Part shown: in pieces, positions 1 to 6,898 of the stretch
How positions within the stretch are numbered: the stretch's first letter is position 1
Layout: every line of letters begins with the position of its first letter
Assembly: GCA_044870295.1 (NCBI GenBank)
Contig: JBIOYQ010000181.1
Span: 1 to 16,148, forward strand
Reading direction: 5' to 3'
Length of the DNA: 16,148 nt
Origin: AC-52 sp044870295
Lineage (GTDB): Bacteria; Actinomycetota; UBA4738
The notes under the pieces: generated by a model
The model's database searches: none
Seen by the model: the letters and a program-made list of their open reading frames with translations, nothing else
What the model was told of the DNA's origin: nothing
Translations under genes and position numbers: made by a program

Positions 1-825
1 AACTTCCTCGGGTTCGAAGGTTTGGTCAACGCGCTCGGCGGGGTGCCGATCTGCATCAACAAGCCACTGGTCGACACCCTGGCCAAGTTGAACCTGCCGC
101 ATGCCGGCTGCTACAACCTGAAGGGCGCGCAGGCGCTGGCGTTCGTGCGCGCCCGTCACATCGAGGGCGACAACATCCCGGATTTCTCCCGCATCTCCCG
201 GCAGCAGCAGTTCATGCGGGCGCTGATCTCGAAGGGTCTGTCGGCCGGTGCGCTGTTCAAGTTCCCCAAGCTCATCAAGGCGGTTCAGCACAACCTGGTC
301 ATGGACAAGGGGCTGAACCTGTACCAGCTGCAGGACCTGACGCGGCAACTGTCCTCGGTGGGCCAGCGCGGCGTGACGTTCCGCGTGGTGCCCTCCCTTC
401 CTGTGCAGATCGCGGGGGTCGACTACCTTCAGCTCCAGCAGCCCGACGCCGGCCACCTGTTCAACCGGATCCGGATGGGGACGCGGCTGGGGACGCTCGG
501 GCTGCAGTCGGCCCTGACGGCGATCTCGCCGGCCAACGTGACCGTCCAGGTCCTGGACGCGAACTCCGGTGGCGAGGCCCAGAAGGTGGTGGACTTCCTG
601 CAAGGCGCCGGGTTCGTGGTCGATCCGCTGAAGCCCGCGTCGGCCGGCCTGACGAAGTCCGAGGTTCTGTTCCGGAGGGAGTCCAGCAACCTCAAGGACG
701 TGGTGCTGTCCTATCTGACCCTGTTCCCATCGCGCCTGGACCGGGCCGACACGACCGGCACGACCATCGTCGTGGTCGTCGGTACGGACTTCCCGGGCCT
801 GGAGGGCGTCCCGGGCTCGTCCTAG
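1..825 (+). CDS. LCP (LytR-CpsA-Psr) family protein with LytR_C domain, 5'-truncated
   Basis: This is the C-terminal part of a LytR-CpsA-Psr protein; the frame is open from base 1, so the start lies outside the window. LCP enzymes sit in the membrane with an extracytoplasmic catalytic domain and move undecaprenyl-linked glycopolymers onto peptidoglycan. Visible LCP signatures are VNALGGVPI near base 25, the LKGAQALAFVRARH stretch ending near base 159, and a D-x-x-R-x-x-RQQ motif from about base 181, which supplies the Arg/Asp residues that bind pyrophosphate lipid. A second region from about base 530 (VTVQVLDANSGGEA onward, ending in IVVVVGTDF) fits the LytR_C domain, common in actinobacterial LCP proteins. 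The stop is 10 bases before gatC. The family call is firm; the exact polymer attached cannot be read from the sequence. Confidence 0.9.
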   Translation, partial: NFLGFEGLVNALGGVPICINKPLVDTLAKLNLPHAGCYNLKGAQALAFVRARHIEGDNIPDFSRISRQQQFMRALISKGLSAGALFKFPKLIKAVQHNLVMDKGLNLYQLQDLTRQLSSVGQRGVTFRVVPSLPVQIAGVDYLQLQQPDAGHLFNRIRMGTRLGTLGLQSALTAISPANVTVQVLDANSGGEAQKVVDFLQGAGFVVDPLKPASAGLTKSEVLFRRESSNLKDVVLSYLTLFPSRLDRADTTGTTIVVVVGTDFPGLEGVPGSS

Positions 826-835
826 ACTCGTCTCC
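823..835 (+). promoter_or_regulatory. Candidate -10 element and leaderless start of gatC
   Basis: TAGACT at 823-828 fits an actinobacterial TANNNT -10 box and ends 7 bases before the gatC ATG at 836, so transcription could begin at or next to the start codon. No Shine-Dalgarno sequence precedes that ATG, which fits a leaderless message. The -10 box overlaps the TAG stop of the upstream LCP gene. No convincing -35 box is seen. Translational coupling from the LCP gene is the alternative. Confidence 0.35.
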
Positions 836-1126
836 ATGCCGGCCGAGATCGACGTCGATCACGTTGCCCGCCTGGCGCGCCTGGCCTTGTCGGACGAGGA
901 GCGGGAGCGGTTCGGCCGGCAGCTCGCGCTGATCCTCGAGCACGCCGAGAAGGTCGGCGAGGTGGCGGCGGCCGACGTGCCACCCACCTCCCACCCGGTG
1001 CCGCGATCCAACGTCTTCCGTCCGGACGACCCTGGGCCGAGCCTCAGCGTCGAGGATGCCCTGGCCGGCGCTCCGGAGGTAGAGGGCAACCGGTTCAAGG
1101 TTCCCCGGATCGTGGAGGCCGAGTGA
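836..1126 (+). CDS. gatC: Asp-tRNA(Asn)/Glu-tRNA(Gln) amidotransferase subunit C
   Basis: This is the small 96-residue subunit of the GatCAB amidotransferase, which converts Glu-tRNA(Gln) and/or Asp-tRNA(Asn) to the amidated forms in the cytoplasm. GatC wraps around GatA and stabilises the GatA-GatB contact. Family hallmarks are the opening I-x-V-D-H-V-A-R-L-A-R-L-A-L-S-x-E-E block (residues 5-22), the ILEHAEKVGEVA helix, the V-P-P-T-S-H-P linker (residues 49-55) and a tail ending in F-K-V-P-R-I-V. The length is normal for GatC. The stop codon overlaps the GTG start of gatA by 4 bases, so the two are translationally coupled. It starts only 10 bases after the LCP gene and lacks a Shine-Dalgarno sequence. 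Confidence 0.96.
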   Translation: MPAEIDVDHVARLARLALSDEERERFGRQLALILEHAEKVGEVAAADVPPTSHPVPRSNVFRPDDPGPSLSVEDALAGAPEVEGNRFKVPRIVEAE

Positions 1127-2586
1127 CCGACGCCCACGAACTCGCGCGAATGCTCCGGGCGAGCGAGACGTCTGCCGCCGAGCTGACCGAGTCGGCGCTG
1201 GGCAACATCGAGGCCCTCGACGCGCGGCTGCACACGTTCCTGCAGGTCACGTCCGACGCGGCTCGACATCAGGCTGAGGACGTGGACCGCCGGCTGGCTT
1301 CGGGAGAACGGCTGTCGCCGGTCGCTGGGATGTCGGTCGCGTTGAAGGACGTGCTGTGCACGCGCGGCATCCGCACGACCGCCGGTTCGAAGATCCTCGA
1401 GCCCTACGTTCCGCCCTACGACTGCACCCCGTGGTCGCGGCTCGCCGCCCAGGGCGCGGTGCTGGTCGGCAAGACGAACTGCGACGAGTTCGCCATGGGA
1501 TCCTCGAACGAGAACTCCGCGTACGGTCCGGTGCGCAATCCCTGGGACCTGGACCGCGTCCCGGGCGGGTCCTCCGGGGGCTCGGCGGCCGCGGTGGCGG
1601 CGGAGGAGGCCGTGTTCGCGTTGGGAACGGACACAGGCGGGTCGGTTCGCCAACCCGCCGCGCTGTGCGGGGTGGTGGGCATGAAGCCCACGTACGGCCG
1701 GATCTCGCGGTATGGACTGATCGCGTTCGCCTCGTCCCTCGACCATGTGGGCACGTTCGCCCGGAGCGTGCGCGATACGGCGACCCTGCTCACCGCCATC
1801 GCCGGTCCCGATCCCATGGACGCCACCAGCCTTCCCGACGCGCCGCCCGATTTCGCCGCCGGCCTCGACGCCGGCATCGAGGGCATGCGGGTCGGCCTGG
1901 TGGAGGAGTGGTTGTCCACGGAGGGTGTCCAGCCCGGCGTGCGCGACTCGGTTCGGGCAGCGGTCGATCGGATGGAGCGCCTCGGGGCCAGCGTGGACAC
2001 GGTTGCGCTGCCGCACGCCGAGTACGCCCTGTCCGCCTACTACCTGATCGCCCCGGCCGAGTGCTCCTCGAACCTCGCGCGATACGACGGCGTTCGGTAC
2101 GGCTATCGATGGCCGGGCGCGGCGACGGTCGAGGAGATGAACCTGAAGACCCGCGGCGCCGGGTTCGGCGACGAGGTCAAGCGCCGGATCATGCTGGGGA
2201 CCTACTCGCTGTCGGCCGGCTACTACGACGCCTACTACGGGCAGGCCCAGAAGGTGCGCACGCTGGTCATCCGGGACTTCCAGCAGGCCTTCGAACGCTT
2301 CGACGTGCTGGTGGGGCCGACGTCCCCGACCGTGGCCTTTCGCCTGGGCGAGAAGACCACGGACCCGTGGGCCATGTACCTCTCCGACATCTTCACCATC
2401 CCGTCGAACCTGTCCGGGACGCCCGCCATCAGCATCCCGTGCGGTCTGTCCGACGGGCTTCCCGTGGGCTTCCAGATCATGGGCAACCTGATGGACGAGG
2501 CCACCGTGCTCCGCGCGGCGTCCGCGTTGGAGCAGGACGTGGCGTTCACGGCCCGACCGGCGCTGCTCGACGAGTTGGTCGGGTAA
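1123..2586 (+). CDS. gatA: Asp-tRNA(Asn)/Glu-tRNA(Gln) amidotransferase subunit A
   Basis: This is the 487-residue glutaminase subunit of GatCAB. It releases ammonia from glutamine and channels it to GatB. It belongs to the amidase-signature family, and the Ser-cisSer-Lys triad is intact: Lys75 in VALKD, Ser150 in PGGSSGGSA and Ser174 in DTGGSVRQPA, followed by the GatA-type GMKPTYGRISRYG block. The substrate-side motif GTYSLSAGYYDAYY and the C-terminal VGFQIMG are also typical. The start is GTG at 1123, preceded by GGAGG at 1114-1118, and overlaps the gatC stop as GTGA. Its 3' end overlaps the end of the convergent acyltransferase gene by 41 bases. gatB is not next to it but lies about 2.9 kb downstream, beyond three minus-strand genes. 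Confidence 0.97.
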   Translation: MTDAHELARMLRASETSAAELTESALGNIEALDARLHTFLQVTSDAARHQAEDVDRRLASGERLSPVAGMSVALKDVLCTRGIRTTAGSKILEPYVPPYDCTPWSRLAAQGAVLVGKTNCDEFAMGSSNENSAYGPVRNPWDLDRVPGGSSGGSAAAVAAEEAVFALGTDTGGSVRQPAALCGVVGMKPTYGRISRYGLIAFASSLDHVGTFARSVRDTATLLTAIAGPDPMDATSLPDAPPDFAAGLDAGIEGMRVGLVEEWLSTEGVQPGVRDSVRAAVDRMERLGASVDTVALPHAEYALSAYYLIAPAECSSNLARYDGVRYGYRWPGAATVEEMNLKTRGAGFGDEVKRRIMLGTYSLSAGYYDAYYGQAQKVRTLVIRDFQQAFERFDVLVGPTSPTVAFRLGEKTTDPWAMYLSDIFTIPSNLSGTPAISIPCGLSDGLPVGFQIMGNLMDEATVLRAASALEQDVAFTARPALLDELVG

Positions 2587-3790
2587 TCGCTGGTCGCTCG
2601 AACCGGCCGAAGATCCTGATCAGGACGAGCAGGATCGCGGCCGGCACCAGGATCCAGAGGGGCCGCTCCAGCCACCATCTGGCGTTGCCCACGTGCTGGT
2701 GTCCGAAGCCCAATGGCCAGAGGAGCAGGATGGCCAGCAGGTAGGCCGTCATGTGCCAGAGGAACAGCGTCATGATCACTCCGTTCACGGCGATGGTCGC
2801 CTTCCAGGGTCCGGGGCGCTGCAGCCAGCGACTCAGCCGGTCGCGGAGCAACATCACGACGCCGATCGACCAGAACCCCATCATCAGGAATGGAACCGTC
2901 GGTGGGTAGGCATTCGAGATCGGCTCGACGTCGGTGCCCAGCAAGGACTTGGGGTAGTAGCCGATCGTCGGGAACCAGTCGAAGCGCTTCGCCCCGCCCA
3001 GCCACTCGAACAGCGGCGGGTTGGTCAGCACGGTCAACCCGACCAGACCGACCGCCGCCATCGCTGCCAGCGACCACCGGGGCCATCGGAGCATCCGGCC
3101 GTCGCCGTAGAAGTGCCCCAGCTGGTGGGGGAGCAGCAGGACGAAGGCCACGTTGAACCATCGAAGCCCCGGGTGTCCCCATCCGAAGGCCAGGACGTCG
3201 ACGGCGACGGTTCCCAGGCCCATGACCGCCGGTACCCACAGGCCGAACCTGCGATGCAGGGCGATAGTGAGTGGACTGATGGCGACCACCACCAGGTAGA
3301 CGCCCAGAAACCACAGCGGGCCGAACGGGATGGTCGCGCCCGGGGGGCGCACGCCCCGGAGGAGTTTCGTGTGGTCCCAGAGGTTGAATCCCTCCGGCTT
3401 CCCGAGGTCAGCCAGGTGCAGGACGATCTGCACGACGAGCCAGACGCCCAGGAAGACCAGCGACGGCCTGAGGAGCCGTTCGATCCTGCTGCGGATGAAC
3501 GACCACGCCGAATCGCCGCGCCGTCGGAACGCGTCGTAGGCGACCAGGTTCGAAAACCCGCCGACGAAGAAGAAGACGGGCATCACCTGGAAGACCCACG
3601 TGGCCAGCCACAGGCCCTTGGTCACGCCGATGGCGCTGGTGTTGCGGATCAACCCGTTCGGCCACCAGATGATCATGATCATCCAGTGGCCGAACACCAC
3701 GGCCAGGATGCTCGCCGCCCGCAGGAAGTCGACGTACCGGTCCCGCGTCTGTGGGGTCGCCGCGGCGAGCTCGCCGACCGTAGCGCTCAT
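2546..3790 (-). CDS. Acyltransferase 3 family integral membrane protein
   Basis: This 414-residue polytopic protein has about ten hydrophobic segments and the N-terminal signature of acyltransferase family 3 (OafA/OatA-like): R-Y-V-D-F-L-R-A-A-S-I-L-A-V-V-F-G-H-W at residues 18-36, containing the family's conserved Arg24 and active-site-type His35. Relatives transfer acetyl or other acyl groups to sugars, peptidoglycan, exopolysaccharide or macrolides at the cytoplasmic membrane. There is no fused SGNH domain, so the acceptor is unknown; a cell-envelope glycan is the default guess. The C-terminus is a short basic tail. It lies 42 bases downstream of the cyclic-nucleotide-binding gene on the same strand and may be co-transcribed with it. 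No clear Shine-Dalgarno sequence precedes the ATG. The last 41 bases overlap the end of gatA. Confidence 0.88.
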   Translation of the reverse strand: MSATVGELAAATPQTRDRYVDFLRAASILAVVFGHWMIMIIWWPNGLIRNTSAIGVTKGLWLATWVFQVMPVFFFVGGFSNLVAYDAFRRRGDSAWSFIRSRIERLLRPSLVFLGVWLVVQIVLHLADLGKPEGFNLWDHTKLLRGVRPPGATIPFGPLWFLGVYLVVVAISPLTIALHRRFGLWVPAVMGLGTVAVDVLAFGWGHPGLRWFNVAFVLLLPHQLGHFYGDGRMLRWPRWSLAAMAAVGLVGLTVLTNPPLFEWLGGAKRFDWFPTIGYYPKSLLGTDVEPISNAYPPTVPFLMMGFWSIGVVMLLRDRLSRWLQRPGPWKATIAVNGVIMTLFLWHMTAYLLAILLLWPLGFGHQHVGNARWWLERPLWILVPAAILLVLIRIFGRFERPAITRPTRRAAPVGP

Positions 3791-3832
3791 GCCGAGGTCA
3801 TTGTGAGGCTCGACGCGACCGCAGTCCTGGCC

Positions 3833-4327
3833 TCAGCCGGCGGGTGGGGCCTCGGCCTCCCGAAGGCGGCCAGCCACGGTCTTGAGCAGCTTCATCGTCA
3901 AGGCCTGATCGTTCTCGAGGGTCTTCAGGAACTCGCTGCCGGCGAGCCTCAGGCACACCAGCGATGAATCGGCGACGACGCTCGCGGTGCGGCGGCCGCC
4001 GTCCAGGAGCGAGATCTCGCCGAAGAAGTCGCCGGGATCCAGCTTGGCGACCGTCCGCGATCCGATCCGCACCCTCGCTTCGCCCTCGAGGATCACGAAG
4101 AACGCCGATCCCGGCTGACCCTCCGTGACGACCGCCGACTTCGGCTCGTATCTCTGGACCGCGGTCGTCTCGGCGAGGCGTCGGAGGTGTCGCTTCGGCA
4201 GGCTGGCCATGAGGGGAGCCTGGGTCATCGCCTGCTCACGCAGCTTCAGCTCGGTCAGGGAGATCCTCTCTCCCGGCCGCACCAGCGCGAAGGGCCAACC
4301 GCGTGTGAAGTCCATCTCGTGGGCCAT
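3833..4327 (-). CDS. Stand-alone cyclic nucleotide-binding domain protein
   Basis: This 164-residue cytoplasmic protein consists almost entirely of one CRP-type cyclic-nucleotide-binding fold (about residues 40-155). It shows the beta-roll sequence EGQPGSAFFVILEGEARV and a phosphate-binding cassette at about 101-116 (FFGEISLLDG followed by GRRTAS), with Glu104 and Arg113 in the places expected to hold the nucleotide ribose and phosphate. There is no helix-turn-helix, kinase or channel domain, so it is not itself a CRP-like transcription factor. The first 35 residues do not match the domain. The start is well supported by a strong purine-rich ribosome site (GGGAGGAG) just upstream of the ATG. 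It lies 41 bases after the EamA gene and 42 bases before the acyltransferase. Ligand (cAMP or cGMP) and partner are unknown. Confidence 0.88.
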   Translation of the reverse strand: MAHEMDFTRGWPFALVRPGERISLTELKLREQAMTQAPLMASLPKRHLRRLAETTAVQRYEPKSAVVTEGQPGSAFFVILEGEARVRIGSRTVAKLDPGDFFGEISLLDGGRRTASVVADSSLVCLRLAGSEFLKTLENDQALTMKLLKTVAGRLREAEAPPAG

Positions 4328-4368
4328 GGCTCTCCTCCCTCGCCTGGGGCTCGTCTCCGCGCGGGAGC

Positions 4369-5385
4369 TTAGCCCGTTCGAGAGCGGTTGAGGTCATCGG
4401 CGCTCGGAGCGGCCTCGGCGGGATCGCCGGGAGGCACTCGTCGCGCGGAGATGATCAGGGCGACCCCCGCCACGATGATTGCCGCGGCGACCAGGGTCCG
4501 GCCGCTCAGGACCTCGTCCAACAGCGCCCACCCGAGGAAGACCGCGATCACGGGATTCACGTAGGCGTAGGTGGAGACCAGTGACGTGGGGGCGGCGCGC
4601 AGCAGCCAGACGTACGCCACGAACCCGATCCATGACCCGAACACCACCAGGTATACCGTGGCCCACACGGACTCCGCGGTGACCGCGGTGGGATGGAAGC
4701 TCAAGAGCTCGCCGGTCACCAGAGCGGCCAGGCCCATGACCAGGCCGCCGGTCAGCATCTCCATCCCCGTCCCGACCAGCGCTCGGCGGGGGAGGGGAGC
4801 TCGACGGGCGTACAGCGAACCGGCCGCCCAGGAGAGCGTGCCGAACAAGGCCACCACCATCCCGACGACGTTCAAACGCTCCCCGCCGGGGCCACCGACC
4901 AGCAAGAGGAGCCCGCCGAACCCGAGGATCAGGCCCACGACTGCCCATCGGGACAGTCGCTGGCCGTACAGCACCCGGTCCATGATGGCCAGCCAGATCG
5001 GAACCATCGCCACCACGATGGCCACGATGCCGCTGTCCACGTGCTGCTCAGCCCACGCCACACCGCCATTCCCGCCCAGTAGCAGCAGTGTTCCGATGAG
5101 GGCGGCGGCCCGCCATTGCCGCCATGTCGGACGGTCAGCTTCGCGGTCGCCCCGGCGGATGGCCCAGAGGTAGAGCACCCCGCCGGCGATCACGAACCGG
5201 ATGGATCCCATCAGGAAGGGTGGGATGGTGCGTACGGCCACGCGAATGGCCAGGTACGTGGAGCCCCAGATCACGTAGATGGAGCCGAGAGCCAGCCAGA
5301 TCAGTCCGGATGATGCTTCGGGATGCGCCGGGCCGGCCAGCGAGCCCGTTCGAAGCGAGGGTGTGGGCCGCCGGAGAACCTTCAT
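4369..5385 (-). CDS. EamA/DMT-superfamily transporter (YedA-like)
   Basis: This is a 338-residue inner-membrane protein with two EamA repeats and about ten membrane helices. The drug/metabolite transporter superfamily exports amino acids, purines and other small metabolites. The first repeat opens with I-Y-V-I-W-G-S-T-Y-L-A-I-R-V-A-V followed by T-I-P-P-F-L, a pattern typical of YedA-like members; the second includes SLVSTYAYVNPVIAVFLGW. The frame stays open upstream to 5625, but that extension runs into gatB and reads like random high-GC sequence. The ATG at 5385 leaves about 25 residues before the first helix and is preferred. It is probably the first gene of a three-gene minus-strand row with the nucleotide-binding protein and the acyltransferase. 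The substrate cannot be predicted. Confidence 0.9.
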   Translation of the reverse strand: MKVLRRPTPSLRTGSLAGPAHPEASSGLIWLALGSIYVIWGSTYLAIRVAVRTIPPFLMGSIRFVIAGGVLYLWAIRRGDREADRPTWRQWRAAALIGTLLLLGGNGGVAWAEQHVDSGIVAIVVAMVPIWLAIMDRVLYGQRLSRWAVVGLILGFGGLLLLVGGPGGERLNVVGMVVALFGTLSWAAGSLYARRAPLPRRALVGTGMEMLTGGLVMGLAALVTGELLSFHPTAVTAESVWATVYLVVFGSWIGFVAYVWLLRAAPTSLVSTYAYVNPVIAVFLGWALLDEVLSGRTLVAAAIIVAGVALIISARRVPPGDPAEAAPSADDLNRSRTG

Positions 5386-5443
5386 GCTGTTCCATGGTAA
5401 CCGCCGGTCCCGACCGTTCCTTCCCGCTATCGTTGCTGGCGGG
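5386..5443. promoter_or_regulatory. Short divergent promoter region between the EamA gene and gatB
   Basis: Only 58 bases separate the two divergent start codons, so both promoters must lie here or inside the neighbouring genes. On the plus strand TATCGT at 5428-5433 could be a -10 box placing the gatB transcript start a few bases before its ATG. On the minus strand TACCAT (bases 5399 down to 5394) could do the same for the EamA gene. Neither gene has a strong Shine-Dalgarno sequence, which fits near-leaderless messages. A GGAAC with a GTT 14 bases later on the minus strand faintly resembles an ECF sigma promoter, with a short spacer. Confidence 0.35.
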
Positions 5444-6898
5444 ATGGCCGACGCATACGAGACCGTCATCGGGCTGGAGTGCCACGTCGAGCTGGCCACG
5501 GCCACCAAGATGTTCTGCGGCTGCCGCAACGAATTCGGCTCGCCGCCCAACAGCAACACCTGCCCGGTGTGCCTTGGGCATCCGGGCACCCTGCCGGTCC
5601 CCAACGAGAAGGCCATCGAGTACATCGTGAAGATCGGGCTGGCCCTGGGCTGCCAGATCGCCCCGCACAGCCTGTTCCACCGGAAGAACTACTTCTATCC
5701 GGACATGCCCAAGAACTTCCAGATCTCCCAGTACGACCTGCCGATCTGTGTGCACGGGCGCCTGGACGTCGAGGTCGACGGGGAGGTCAGGCCGATCGGG
5801 ATCACCCGGGTCCACATGGAGGAAGACACGGGCAAGACCTCCCACGTGGGCGCCACCGGCAGGATCGCCGGAGCCGAGTACGCGCTGGTCGATTACAACC
5901 GCGCCGGCGTGCCGCTCGTGGAGGTGGTGTCCGAGCCCGACCTGCGCACCCCGGACGAGGCCAGGGCGTACTTCATGGAGCTGCGGGCCATTCTGGAGGC
6001 GCTCGGCGTGTCGGACGTGCGCATGGAGGAGGGGTCCCTGCGCTGCGACGCGAACATCAGCGTCCGCCCGGTGGGGCACCACGACCTCGGCGTGAAGGTC
6101 GAGGTGAAGAACCTCAACTCGATCCGGTCGCTGTACCGGGCCCTGGTGTTCGAGCAGGATCGGCAGATCACCGCACTGTCGGCCGGGGAGACGCTGGTCC
6201 AGGAGACCCGGCACTGGGACGAGCACCGCGGGCTCACCACACCGGGGCGGTCGAAGGAGTACGCCTCGGACTATCGCTACTTCCCCGAGCCGGACCTGAC
6301 GCCGCTGGAGCCCGAGCCCGAATGGATCGAGAAGCTGCGCGCCGAGTTGCCCGAGCTGCCGTCGGCCAGACGCGGCCGGTTCGAGGCGGAGTACGGGCTG
6401 GATCGGCGCCAGGCCGTCCTGGTGGGTGGGGATGCGGCCTGGGCCCGGTTCTTCGAAGAGGCCGTCGAAGCAGGAGGCGACCCGAGGGCCGCCGCCAACT
6501 GGATGACCGGAGACGTGGCAGCTCTGTTGCGAGAGCATGACCAGATCCTTTCCGACTCCCGGATCACGCCGGTCCACATCGCAACCCTGGTGCGCCTGAC
6601 GGGTGAAGGGGCCATCTCATCGGCCGGCGCGAAAGCCGCGCTGGCTCGGGCCTTTCAGACGGGCGACGCCATCGAGGCCATCGTGGAAGCCGAGGGTCTG
6701 CGCCAGGTCTCCGATACGGGCGCCCTGGAGGTGGTGGTCGACCATGTGCTGGCAGAGAACCCCGGTCCGGCCGAGCAGTTCAGGAACGGCAAGGAAGGCG
6801 CGCTGAATGCCCTGGTCGGCCACGTCATGAAGAAGACGAAGGGCTCAGCGAACCCGAAGGTGGCCGCCGACCTGCTTCGAGCCCGGCTGGGAGGCTAG
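5444..6898 (+). CDS. gatB: Asp-tRNA(Asn)/Glu-tRNA(Gln) amidotransferase subunit B
   Basis: This is the 484-residue tRNA-binding kinase/amidase subunit of GatCAB. It phosphorylates the misacylated Glu or Asp on tRNA and amidates it with ammonia from GatA. The N-terminus YETVIGLECHVELAT is the canonical GatB opening, followed by a zinc-knuckle set C25-x-C27 and C40-x-x-C43. The KNYFYPDMPKNFQISQYD block, H-M-E-E-D-T-G-K, the DYNRAGVPLVE block and VKNLNS are all present. The C-terminal part from about residue 335 is the helical GatB/YqeY tail that contacts tRNA. The frame could be read from an ATG at 5384, but the family-typical N-terminus begins at 5444, giving the normal length. Its stop codon shares CTAG with the stop of the convergent CHAT gene. 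Confidence 0.97.
   Translation: MADAYETVIGLECHVELATATKMFCGCRNEFGSPPNSNTCPVCLGHPGTLPVPNEKAIEYIVKIGLALGCQIAPHSLFHRKNYFYPDMPKNFQISQYDLPICVHGRLDVEVDGEVRPIGITRVHMEEDTGKTSHVGATGRIAGAEYALVDYNRAGVPLVEVVSEPDLRTPDEARAYFMELRAILEALGVSDVRMEEGSLRCDANISVRPVGHHDLGVKVEVKNLNSIRSLYRALVFEQDRQITALSAGETLVQETRHWDEHRGLTTPGRSKEYASDYRYFPEPDLTPLEPEPEWIEKLRAELPELPSARRGRFEAEYGLDRRQAVLVGGDAAWARFFEEAVEAGGDPRAAANWMTGDVAALLREHDQILSDSRITPVHIATLVRLTGEGAISSAGAKAALARAFQTGDAIEAIVEAEGLRQVSDTGALEVVVDHVLAENPGPAEQFRNGKEGALNALVGHVMKKTKGSANPKVAADLLRARLGG

Noticed and set aside
1356..2744. A 462-codon plus-strand frame over gatA
   Set aside because: It is a shifted frame of gatA, very Arg-rich, with no domain.
5279..5443. A 55-residue N-terminal extension of GatB
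   Set aside because: The family-typical N-terminus begins at 5444, and the extension overlaps the divergent EamA gene.
5386..5625. An 80-residue N-terminal extension of the EamA protein
   Set aside because: It overlaps the start of gatB and has no resemblance to EamA proteins; the ATG at 5385 gives the normal length.
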